From contig CALJKW010000030.1 of assembly GCA_937980205.1 (NCBI GenBank), positions 62,001-126,000 of the forward strand: a DNA stretch of 64,000 nucleotides. Direction: 5' to 3'. The notes below the pieces were generated by a model. That model was not told the origin of the DNA. It did not search any database and worked only from the letters and a program-made list of their open reading frames with translations. Shown one piece after another: positions 1 through 7,451 of the stretch (its first letter is position 1; every line of letters starts with the position of its first letter). The translations under genes and the position numbers were made by a program. Source of the stretch: an uncultured Myxococcales bacterium (GTDB taxonomy: Bacteria; Myxococcota; Myxococcia; Myxococcales; Myxococcaceae).

Positions 1-1
1 G

Positions 2-1204
2 GCTACCGGAGGCGTCGGCCAGTGCTGCGGAGGCCAGTGCGTGAACCGCACGACGAACGCGCAGAACTGCGGCGCGTGCGGCGCCTCGTGTGCCCCTGGA
101 GACGTCTGCACGCAGGGCAACTGCACGCTGCCCGACGCGGGCTACGCCGGCGGCTGCGCGGGCGAGTGCCCCGCCGGCACGTTCTGCGACGGCAACAAGT
201 GCCTGAAGACCTCGTGCGCGCCGGGCTCGACCGGAGAGGTCTGCGGCTTCGGCGTCGGCGTCGGCTCGAACGCGTATCAGGCGATCACCGGCCGTTGCTG
301 CAACGGCAGCTGCGTCGACCTCGCGCAGGACCCGCTGAACTGCGCCACCTGCGGCGCGAGCTGCGCGTCGGGGCTGTGCGTGCAGGGTGGCCCGTTCGGC
401 ATCCCCGGCGGCGGAGCCTGCTACACGCCCGCGTCGTCGAACTGCGGCTTCGGCGGGTGCACCGGAGACACCTTCTGCGCCGGCGGCCGCTGCGTGCAGA
501 GGAGCTGCACGAGCGGGTTCTCGGGCGGCACGTGCCAGACCTCCGCGAGCGAAGCCGGCATGTGCTGCCCGCAGGGGTTCGGCTCGGTCTGCGTGAACCC
601 GAAGAGCGACGTGCAGCACTGCGGTGGCTGCGGAATCGCCTGCGGCGCCGGCGCCACCTGCAACAACGGCGTGTGCAGCAACATCGCCGCGCCGTGCACC
701 GCGGGTCACCTCGGCCAGTTCTGCAACCTCGACGCGGGGACCTCGCACGTGTGCTGCCCGGGCGGCGGCTGCGTGAGCTTGCAGACCGACGCGAGGAACT
801 GCGGCCGCTGCGGCGTGGTGTGCGGCAGCGGGCTCACCTGTGTCGAAGGCGCGTGCGTCGCGCTCACCTGCGCGGGGCAGACGCAGCCCGTCGCGTGCAG
901 CGACGCCGACGCGGGAGTCGCCGGCAACTGCTGCTCCGGAGCCTGCGTGAACCGCTCGCGCGACCCGCTCAACTGCGGCCAATGTGGGCGCGCGTGCGTC
1001 ACCGGCGAGTCGTGCACCAGCGGCCGCTGTGGGCTCGACCAGTGCACGCCGGCGGACCAGGGCGCCGTGTGTCATCGCGCCAACGGCACCGGCCAGTGCT
1101 GCTCGAGCGCGTGCCTCGACACGCGCACCGATCGCAACAACTGCGGAGGCTGCGGCCGGGTGTGCCCGGGGACGACGAGCTGCGTGAGCGGAAACTGCCA
1201 GTGA
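2..1204 (+). CDS. Cys-rich repeat protein, 5'-truncated
   Basis: The frame is open from base 2 with coding sequence (TGGVGQCCGGQCVN) before the first possible start codon, so the N-terminus lies outside the window. The visible 400 residues hold six modules of about 60 residues. Each follows CC-x(1-6)-C-V, then D-x(3-4)-N-C-x-x-C-G-x-x-C and C-x(2)-G-x-C. The high paired-cysteine content suggests a disulphide-rich exported or surface protein. Such arrays are common in myxobacteria, where they are often left as hypothetical or mis-annotated. No catalytic motif is visible. No downstream partner is evident, as the next gene starts 44 bases later with an unrelated product. Confidence 0.8.
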   Translation, partial: ATGGVGQCCGGQCVNRTTNAQNCGACGASCAPGDVCTQGNCTLPDAGYAGGCAGECPAGTFCDGNKCLKTSCAPGSTGEVCGFGVGVGSNAYQAITGRCCNGSCVDLAQDPLNCATCGASCASGLCVQGGPFGIPGGGACYTPASSNCGFGGCTGDTFCAGGRCVQRSCTSGFSGGTCQTSASEAGMCCPQGFGSVCVNPKSDVQHCGGCGIACGAGATCNNGVCSNIAAPCTAGHLGQFCNLDAGTSHVCCPGGGCVSLQTDARNCGRCGVVCGSGLTCVEGACVALTCAGQTQPVACSDADAGVAGNCCSGACVNRSRDPLNCGQCGRACVTGESCTSGRCGLDQCTPADQGAVCHRANGTGQCCSSACLDTRTDRNNCGGCGRVCPGTTSCVSGNCQ

Positions 1205-1248
1205 GCCGGTGGCCGTTTGCGGTCAGCGGGCCGTGGTAGAAGGCCGCG

Positions 1249-2253
1249 ATGCCTGTCGAGCTTCGCAAGGGTGGCCTGCACGTCTCCGGCACTCCGCTGT
1301 GGCTCGACGCCCGGAGGAAGAGCGAGCTGTCGTTCGTCTCCCACGCGCACACCGATCACATCGCGCGGCACGAGCGCGTCATCGCGACCGCCGCCACGCT
1401 GCGCATCATGGAGCACCGCCTCGGCGAGCTGCCGTCGAAGCTCCCGGTCCCGTATCACCGGCCGTTCAAGCTGGGAGATCTCGACGTCGAGCTGCTCCCC
1501 GCCGGCCACGTGCTCGGCAGCGCGCAGATCCGCGTCACGCGCCCCGACGGCCACCGCATCGTCTACACCGGAGACATCGGCTTCGAGCCGTCGTCGACCG
1601 CCGAGCCCGCGAGCATCCCCGAGTGCGACACGCTCGTGCTCGAGTCGACGTTCGGCATGCCGCGCTTCCGCTTCCCGCCGAAGGAGAAGGTCGTCGACGA
1701 GATCGAGCAGTGGGCGAGGCGCGCGCTCAGCCGCGGCGTTCGCCCCATCCTCTACGCGTACTCGCTCGGCAAGGGACAGGAGATCATCCACCAGCTCCAC
1801 GCCCGCGGCCTGCCGGTCTGCGCGCATCCCAGCATCCACGACGTCTCGATGCTCTACACGGAGCTCGGCGTTCAGATGAACGTCCGCCGCTTCGACGGCG
1901 AGCTCCACGACGGAGAGATCGGCGTCTTCCCCCCGTTCGGCCGCTCGCCCGCGCTGAAGGAGATTCACCCGAAGACGACCGCCGTGCTCACCGGCTGGGC
2001 GCTCGAGTCGTGGGCCGCGCGCCGCTACGGCGCAGACATCGCGTTCCCGCTGAGCGACCACGCCGACTTCCCCGCGCTCATGCGCTGCGCGAAGCAGAGC
2101 GGCGCGCGCGAGGTCATCACCGTGCACGGCTTCGCGAAGGAGCTCGCGAAGGCGCTCAACCAGGAAGGCATCTTCGCCCGCGCCGTCACCCAGATGGTGC
2201 AGATGGAGCTGCCGCTCGCGCAGCAGGTCGCCCAGCCCGAGCTGGCGCTGTAG
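1249..2253 (+). CDS. MBL-fold exonuclease (CPSF73/SNM1-like metallo-hydrolase)
   Basis: A 334-residue metallo-beta-lactamase-fold protein. The zinc motif SHAHTDH is at residues 31-37 (H32, H34, D36, H37), followed by H87 in AGHVLG, D109 in TGDIG and a C-terminal SDHADF (about 269-274). The AYSLGKGQE segment and the GW-ALES/SDHADF region are typical of the RNA-specificity (beta-CASP-related) branch, which includes the exonucleases found beside LigD ligases. The likely role is DNA or RNA 5'-end processing in the cytoplasm. No ligase gene lies next to it here, so the substrate is open. ATG start; 44-base gap from the Cys-rich gene upstream. Confidence 0.8.
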   Translation: MPVELRKGGLHVSGTPLWLDARRKSELSFVSHAHTDHIARHERVIATAATLRIMEHRLGELPSKLPVPYHRPFKLGDLDVELLPAGHVLGSAQIRVTRPDGHRIVYTGDIGFEPSSTAEPASIPECDTLVLESTFGMPRFRFPPKEKVVDEIEQWARRALSRGVRPILYAYSLGKGQEIIHQLHARGLPVCAHPSIHDVSMLYTELGVQMNVRRFDGELHDGEIGVFPPFGRSPALKEIHPKTTAVLTGWALESWAARRYGADIAFPLSDHADFPALMRCAKQSGAREVITVHGFAKELAKALNQEGIFARAVTQMVQMELPLAQQVAQPELAL

Positions 2254-2325
2254 CGTTTCGCCTCACTGTCTGTCGGCAACCTCCGTGACGCCGTCGCGGA
2301 ACCCGCCTTGCAGCACGTCACGTCC

Positions 2326-3156
2326 ATGAAATGGACGCGCGGCTATCGAAGCGATGACGTGGAAGATCGGCGGGGCATGGGCGGAGGCTTCGGCGGAGGC
2401 CGCGGGCTGCCCGTCGGCCTGCTCGCGATGGTCGGCTCGCGCTACGGCATCGGCGCCGCGGTGCTCGCGGCCCTCGCGTTCCTCGCCTTCCAGTTCGTCG
2501 GCGGCGGCCTCGGCGGCGGCACCTCGACGGCGGTGGACCCGAGCGCGCAGCGCTCTGTGGCGGCGGAAGAGAAGGTCCAGTTCATCTCGTTCGTGCTCGA
2601 TGACGTGCAGAACACCTGGGAGAAGCACGTGAGCGGCTACGAGCGCGCGAAGCTCGTGCTCTTCGACGGCTCGACGAACACCGGCTGCGGCTACGGCGAC
2701 CGCGCGACGGGGCCGTTCTACTGCCCGCGGGATCAGAACGTGTACATCGACCTTTCGTTCTTCCGGACGCTCGAGTCGAAGCTCGGCGCCGGCGGCGACT
2801 TCGCGCAGGCGTACGTCATCGCGCACGAGATCGGCCACCACGTGCAGCACCAGGTGGGCGCGCTGCGCGGCGGCGGCAGCGTGGCGACCGAGCTGCAGGC
2901 CGACTGCTACGCCGGCGTCTGGGCGCACAGCACGAACCAGCGGCAGCTGCTCGAGACCGGCGATCTCCAGGAGGCCTTCACCGCCACGCAGGCGATCGGC
3001 GACGACCGGCTGCAGAAGATGCAGACCGGCACCGTGCGGCCCGAGACGTTTACCCACGGCTCGTCGGCGCAGCGCGAGGCTGCGTTCAAGAAGGGCCTCG
3101 AGTCGGGCGACCCGCAGGCGTGCAGCCGGATGGAGACCGCGCTCAGGGAGCGTTGA
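2326..3156 (+). CDS. Putative neutral zinc metallopeptidase (YpfJ/KPN_02809 family)
   Basis: A 276-residue protein beginning MKWTRGYRSDDVEDRRG, the usual N-terminus of the YpfJ family, so ATG 2326 is preferred to the upstream TTG 2308. A Gly-rich stretch is followed by a single membrane segment (about residues 28-52: VGSRYG..AVLAALAFLAF). The peptidase domain carries HEIGHHVQ at 167-174 (zinc ligands H167 and H171, catalytic E168) and the downstream ELQADCYAG motif with the third ligand. It is likely an inner-membrane-anchored protease facing the periplasm. Substrate unknown. It converges with the lipoprotein gene on the other strand, overlapping by 14 bases. Confidence 0.88.
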   Translation: MKWTRGYRSDDVEDRRGMGGGFGGGRGLPVGLLAMVGSRYGIGAAVLAALAFLAFQFVGGGLGGGTSTAVDPSAQRSVAAEEKVQFISFVLDDVQNTWEKHVSGYERAKLVLFDGSTNTGCGYGDRATGPFYCPRDQNVYIDLSFFRTLESKLGAGGDFAQAYVIAHEIGHHVQHQVGALRGGGSVATELQADCYAGVWAHSTNQRQLLETGDLQEAFTATQAIGDDRLQKMQTGTVRPETFTHGSSAQREAAFKKGLESGDPQACSRMETALRER

Positions 3157-4447
3157 TCAACGCGCCCTTGATGGCCGTCCCGCTCGTCCACACGACGAGG
3201 AAGTGCGTGGCGTTCCCTGCGCCCGCTGCTCCGACCGCCGGCTCTCCCAGCGGCGAGAGCCGCACCGCAGAACCGGCGAGGCCGCCCGCGGCATCCAGGT
3301 GCTGTCCCCACACCTGGCGGGTTCCGGAGACGTCGATGTCCCATGCAGTGAGGTACGCGCGGTCGCCCGCAGCGACCATCGGGTTCGCTGCCCCGACCTG
3401 TCCGGCCGACATGCCGCAGGTCGGCTGCAGCATGGGGCCGTTCTGGGCAGCCACCACCGGCATCGACTGACCGTCGAGCCACGTGTAGACGAGCGCATCG
3501 CCTCGCGCGGCGATCTTCGGGGACAGGTTGGTCGCACTGCCGCCGCACGGCTCGAGGCCGTTCGGGTTCGTGGTTCCACCGTCGAACGGCACGCGCGCCG
3601 CGGCGACGTGCAATGGCGAGGTGTTCTGCTGCCACGCGACGACGAAGTCCATCGTGCGCGCCGCCACGGACGGAGCCGTACGATCGACAGATGGGTCTGC
3701 GATCGTAAACGGCGAGGGCGCTCCGCCCGTGAGCAGGACGCCGACGATCGCGCGGTCGCCGGCATGATCTTCTGTCGCTACGACGAGCGCGGTGGCTCCG
3801 CTCGCGGCGACCGCCGGCGCGCTGTAGTCGTAAGCGGCGTTCTGGAGAATCGGCGGGCCGACCAGGATCCCGCCGTCGAGGTGCACGCCGCAGCCTTGGA
3901 TGAAAGACCGCGGGCCGACCGCGGTGGGATCGGTCCACACGACGAAGAAGCGGTCGCCCGCGAACGTCACCGCGGGCTGTGAGAGGCCATTGCCAGCGAG
4001 CGAGACGTGCGCACCGAGCAGCGAGCCATCGGCCGCGAGGCGCTGCAGGCAGATCGTCGAGCCGCACCGCCACGCGACGAGGAACTGGTCCCCACCGTAG
4101 GCCACCACGGGCTGCGAGGAGGGCGTGGCGGTGCCGCTGATGAGGAACGCTCCGCCGTCGGCTGGAGCGCGCCCGCCGTCGTGAGCCTCGCTGCCGCCGC
4201 CGGTGCTGCCGCCGCCCGCGCTGCCGCCGCCCGCGCTGCCGCCGCCCGTGTTGCCGCCGCCGGTGTTGCCGCCGCCGGTGCTGCCGCCGCCGGTGTTGCC
4301 GCCGCCGGTGTTGCCGCCGCCGGTGTTGCCGCCGCCGGTGCCGCCATCACGGCACCAGCCCGCATCGCTGCGCGCGCAGAAGCCGGTGCCGAGCTCGTCG
4401 AAGTTCCAGCAGCCGGTGAGCAGCAGCGCGAGAGCGATGCGCCTCAC
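3143..4447 (-). CDS. Lipoprotein with GGGNT/S repeat linker and beta-strand repeats
   Basis: A 434-residue lipoprotein. The start GTG 4447 overlaps the upstream stop (GTGA) and gives a clean lipoprotein signal (VRRIALALLLTGC, lipobox LLTGC). A linker of GGGNT/GGGS repeats follows, encoded by 15-base tandem repeats on the DNA. The remaining sequence has recurring blocks such as GDQFLVAWRC, GDRFFVVWTD, DFVVAWQQN and THFLVVWTSG, about 40-60 residues apart. This is the pattern of beta-propeller-like surface proteins in myxobacteria. Probably an outer-membrane-anchored protein of unknown ligand. Co-transcribed with the preceding exported protein. Confidence 0.75.
   Translation of the reverse strand: MRRIALALLLTGCWNFDELGTGFCARSDAGWCRDGGTGGGNTGGGNTGGGNTGGGSTGGGNTGGGNTGGGSAGGGSAGGGSTGGGSEAHDGGRAPADGGAFLISGTATPSSQPVVAYGGDQFLVAWRCGSTICLQRLAADGSLLGAHVSLAGNGLSQPAVTFAGDRFFVVWTDPTAVGPRSFIQGCGVHLDGGILVGPPILQNAAYDYSAPAVAASGATALVVATEDHAGDRAIVGVLLTGGAPSPFTIADPSVDRTAPSVAARTMDFVVAWQQNTSPLHVAAARVPFDGGTTNPNGLEPCGGSATNLSPKIAARGDALVYTWLDGQSMPVVAAQNGPMLQPTCGMSAGQVGAANPMVAAGDRAYLTAWDIDVSGTRQVWGQHLDAAGGLAGSAVRLSPLGEPAVGAAGAGNATHFLVVWTSGTAIKGALINAP
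4192..4350 (-). repeat. 15-base tandem repeat inside lipoprotein linker
   Basis: About ten copies of a GC-rich 15-mer (TTGCCGCCGCCGGTG on the plus strand), with a few single-base variants, encode the (GGGNT/S)n linker of the lipoprotein. The unit length is a multiple of three, so copy-number change by slippage would keep the frame and only lengthen or shorten the linker. Confidence 0.85.
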
Positions 4448-5211
4448 GGCCACCTCACGCTGAGAGAGACTCCGCCGCCGCCGGGCGTCACGACCGCGGC
4501 CGCCGACACGGGGCCGCCGAAGAGCGCCATCGCTCCGGCGACGGCGAGGGCGACGCCTCCCGCTGCGAGGAGCCCGATGCCGAGGCCGCGCATCAGGCTC
4601 CCGCTCGAGGCGAGCGCGTCGACGTCGGCCTGGCTCATCAGCGTCGGATCTCCGGACTGAAGCCGCGTGGCGTACGTGCCGGCGGTGGTGACGCAGGACG
4701 CTCCGACGATGACGAGCACCGCGCCACCGACGGCGGGAATCCACGCGCGGGACCGCAGGCTCACCGGTGGAGGCGGAGGCTCCATCTTCTCGCGCAGGTC
4801 CGCGGCCGAGCGCGACAGGAAGTCGAGCAGCTCGCCGTCGTTGGCGGCGCGCCCCGTGTACCCGGCGATCGGAGTCCCGTTCGAGCGCACCACGCGCACC
4901 GTCGCCGCGAACCCGTCACCAACCTTCGCGACGTTCGCGGTGATGATCCCGTCGGCTCCCAGCGCTCCGGCGAGCTCGGCGAGGCAGCTCGAGGACGAAT
5001 TGGCGTCGCAGGCCATCAGCTGGCGTTGGCGCTCCATGCCCAGCAGCGCCGCCATCTGTGCGGCCGTCGTCACCTGCACCTCGCCGCTCTGCGCGAGCTG
5101 CTGCGCGAAATACTCGGAGAGGAACGTGCAGCGATTCGGCTCGACGTCGACGCAAGTCCACGCGGGAGACGCGAGGCTCGCGCCCAATACCACCAGGCCG
5201 GCAGTGAGCAT
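4444..5211 (-). CDS. Exported protein with C-terminal two-helix tail (family 1 of 3 here)
   Basis: A 255-residue protein with an N-terminal signal segment (MLTAGLVVLGASLASPAW). A Cys-containing globular region (about 20-150) follows, ending in a PPPPP linker, then two hydrophobic helices (about 160-182 and 205-232) separated by a loop. It ends VTPGGGGVSLSVRWP. This tail matches those of the proteins at 12459-13427 and 32028-33560, defining a small paralogous family in this window. The N-terminal domain loosely resembles the variable domains joined to TolB-like sensors, but I cannot name it. Its last codons overlap the lipoprotein start, so the two are probably one operon. Confidence 0.75.
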   Translation of the reverse strand: MLTAGLVVLGASLASPAWTCVDVEPNRCTFLSEYFAQQLAQSGEVQVTTAAQMAALLGMERQRQLMACDANSSSSCLAELAGALGADGIITANVAKVGDGFAATVRVVRSNGTPIAGYTGRAANDGELLDFLSRSAADLREKMEPPPPPVSLRSRAWIPAVGGAVLVIVGASCVTTAGTYATRLQSGDPTLMSQADVDALASSGSLMRGLGIGLLAAGGVALAVAGAMALFGGPVSAAAVVTPGGGGVSLSVRWP

Positions 5212-5234
5212 CGGGCGCCGAGCTTACCGCGGAC

Positions 5235-6449
5235 TCAGGCTACGGCTGCGCCTCCGCCGACCATCGCCTCGACATGGGCGGTGGCCTCGGCGAGGTACGC
5301 CAGGCGCTTGAGCCGCACTTCTTCGGGCAGCCCGAAGAACGCGTTGAACGCCTCTTTCAGCAGGTCGCGATTTCCGGCCGTGGCCTGGTGGGCGAGGTCG
5401 AGCGCGGACTCCTGCGAGTCGAGCGCCTCTTCCCAGTTGTTCTCCGGCGTGAACCCGGCCTCGAGCAGCGACATGAACAGCTGGCACGCCGCGAGCCGCT
5501 GCCGCAGCTCACCGATGTGCTCGAGCGGCTCGGCGTACGCTTTGAGCTCGAGCAGCGCGCCGGTGATGCGGGGGTCGACGGTGGCGGTGAGATCTTCCAC
5601 CTCGACCTCGTTGCGCAGCGCCGCGTTCAGCGTCTCGACCGCGGCCTCGCTGGGCACAGGCTCCACGCCGACCTCGCGCATGTACATGACCGCGACGGCG
5701 ACGTCGTTGCCGCCCTGCTGCACGACGCCCTTCGCCTTCTCGATCGCCTGGTTGTCGCCGACGGGCCGGCGGTTCTCCATGCGCGTCTTCACCGCCTCGC
5801 GGTACAGCGACTCGAACGAGGTGCCCGGCATCATGCGCGTGGGCAGGGGAGGACGAAGCCCCGGTACGTCGAGCACCCACAGCGGCGGGTTGCCCACGTT
5901 CTTGAGGCCACGGAACAGCAGGGTGCCCGGCGGATCGTGCGGGCGGAACGGCGGCAGATCGCTCTCCGGCGGAGACTGCGCCGCCAGCGCAGCGGTCCGC
6001 TGCTCGCGCGTGAACGACGTGATGCCGACGGCCGGCGGAGGCGGCGGCGGAGGCGCTTCCTCTCCGTTCAGCCCCACCACGCGATCCATGTCGACGTCCT
6101 CGAGCTCCAGCGCGTCGAGGCCGGTGCAGCCGGTGAAATCACAGCGCAAGAGCTTCAGCTTCTCGAACGTCGCGCCTTCGAGGTTCGCGCCGCGGAAGTC
6201 GCAGTCCTGCAGGCGGCCTCCGTGGAAGTAGGCGTTCGACAGGTCGGTTTCGCGGAAGTTGATCTTCGAGAGATCGCACTTCTCCCACTCACTCCCGATC
6301 AGGATGAGGCCGGAGAAGTCCGCGTTCGCTGAGAACAGCTGCGCGAAGGTGGCGCCCGTGTGATCCAGCGGGACCTTCCCGTCTTTGCGGAGGTTGTTCC
6401 ACTCCTTGGAGCCGTTCTTGAGGAGACTTTCGATGGCAGGCTTCGGCAT
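5235..6449 (-). CDS. Pentapeptide-repeat protein
   Basis: A 404-residue protein. Residues about 28-125 contain pentapeptide repeats of the A(D/N)Lxx/F type (ANADFSGL, CDLSKINFRETDLSNAYF, CDFRGANLEGATF, CDFTG), enough for a short right-handed quadrilateral beta-helix. A PPPPPP linker at about 143-150 leads to a second region of about 250 residues rich in charged helices that I do not recognise. No signal peptide, so probably cytoplasmic. Divergently oriented from the pseudouridine synthase with 48 bases between the chosen starts. Function unknown; the repeats only indicate a scaffold or interaction role. Confidence 0.8.
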   Translation of the reverse strand: MPKPAIESLLKNGSKEWNNLRKDGKVPLDHTGATFAQLFSANADFSGLILIGSEWEKCDLSKINFRETDLSNAYFHGGRLQDCDFRGANLEGATFEKLKLLRCDFTGCTGLDALELEDVDMDRVVGLNGEEAPPPPPPPAVGITSFTREQRTAALAAQSPPESDLPPFRPHDPPGTLLFRGLKNVGNPPLWVLDVPGLRPPLPTRMMPGTSFESLYREAVKTRMENRRPVGDNQAIEKAKGVVQQGGNDVAVAVMYMREVGVEPVPSEAAVETLNAALRNEVEVEDLTATVDPRITGALLELKAYAEPLEHIGELRQRLAACQLFMSLLEAGFTPENNWEEALDSQESALDLAHQATAGNRDLLKEAFNAFFGLPEEVRLKRLAYLAEATAHVEAMVGGGAAVA

Positions 6450-6497
6450 GGGGCGCTTGCTTTACGCCACGGCCCGTGTTGGTTCCAGAACTCTTCG

Positions 6498-7451
6498 ATG
6501 CTCCAGTACACCGCCGGCGCCGACTTCCAGAACGTCCGCCTGGACAAGTTCCTGAGGAAGAAGCTCCCGTCGGTGCCCGTTTCGCACCTGTTCAAGATGA
6601 TCCGCACCAAGAAGGTGCGGGTGAACGGCCGCAGAGCGCAGCCGGAACAACTCCTGCAACCCGAGGACGTGATCACCGTTCGCGGTGACGAGAAGCAGCT
6701 CACCGCGCATGTCCCACAAGAAGAGCGCAAGGCTCCGCCGCTCGATCTCACCCAGCTCAAAGTGCTCTTCGAAGACGACTGGATGATGGTCATCGACAAG
6801 CCCTCGGGCCTCGCCGTCCACCCCGGCAGCGGCATTCACACCGGCACCGTCGTCGATCTCGTCCGCGAGTACCTGGGTCCGAAGGCGTTCCGCAACGAGT
6901 TCGGCGCGAGCCCCGCGCACCGGCTCGATCGCGAGACGAGCGGCCTGCTCGTCGTCGCCAAGCGTCGGCCCGCGATGGTCCACTTCACCGACGTCTTCAC
7001 CCACCACAAGGCGAAGAAGAAGTACCTCGCGCTCGCGAAGGGGAAGATGCACCGGCCCAGCGGCGTCATCGATCTCCCCCTCGCGGAGCACCAGCAGACG
7101 GCCCTCTCGAAGTCACGGCGCGGTATCAACATGCAACCGGCCGTGACGCGGTGGCGTCTGCTGGCACAGGGCGGGGCTGCCGCTTATGTCGAATGCGTGA
7201 TCGAGACTGGCCGAACGCACCAGATTCGGAGACACTTCGCCGCCGTCGGGCACCCCCTCGCGGGAGACAAGAAGCACGGTGATTTTGCGTTCAACCGAGA
7301 AGCGAAGGCGCAGTGGAAGCTCGACCGCCTGTTCCTCCACGCCGCGCATCTCGAATTTCCCCACCCCGAGGACAACCGCCGCATGGTGATGGAGTCGAAG
7401 TTGCCAGCGGAGCTCACGGAGGTCCTGAAAGCAGCCGGAGTCACACCATGA
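6498..7451 (+). CDS. RluA/RluD-family pseudouridine synthase
   Basis: A 317-residue enzyme that isomerises uridine to pseudouridine in RNA, probably 23S rRNA. An N-terminal S4-like RNA-binding domain (about 8-65: RLDKFLRKKL, KKVRVNGRR) is followed by the RluA catalytic domain, with HRLDRETSG at 141-149 (catalytic D144). The C-terminal GRTHQIRRHFAAVGHPLAGD block is diagnostic. ATG 6498 is chosen because it begins just before the S4 fold; the open frame runs further upstream over the divergent gene's start. RluC and RluD cannot be told apart here. The stop overlaps the PBP1A start (ATGA). Confidence 0.9.
   Translation: MLQYTAGADFQNVRLDKFLRKKLPSVPVSHLFKMIRTKKVRVNGRRAQPEQLLQPEDVITVRGDEKQLTAHVPQEERKAPPLDLTQLKVLFEDDWMMVIDKPSGLAVHPGSGIHTGTVVDLVREYLGPKAFRNEFGASPAHRLDRETSGLLVVAKRRPAMVHFTDVFTHHKAKKKYLALAKGKMHRPSGVIDLPLAEHQQTALSKSRRGINMQPAVTRWRLLAQGGAAAYVECVIETGRTHQIRRHFAAVGHPLAGDKKHGDFAFNREAKAQWKLDRLFLHAAHLEFPHPEDNRRMVMESKLPAELTEVLKAAGVTP

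Noticed and set aside
22..1239. Long Arg-rich open frames overlapping the Cys-rich gene and most other genes
   Set aside because: High GC content leaves alternate frames open. These translations are Arg/Ala-rich, lack motifs and conflict with recognised proteins.
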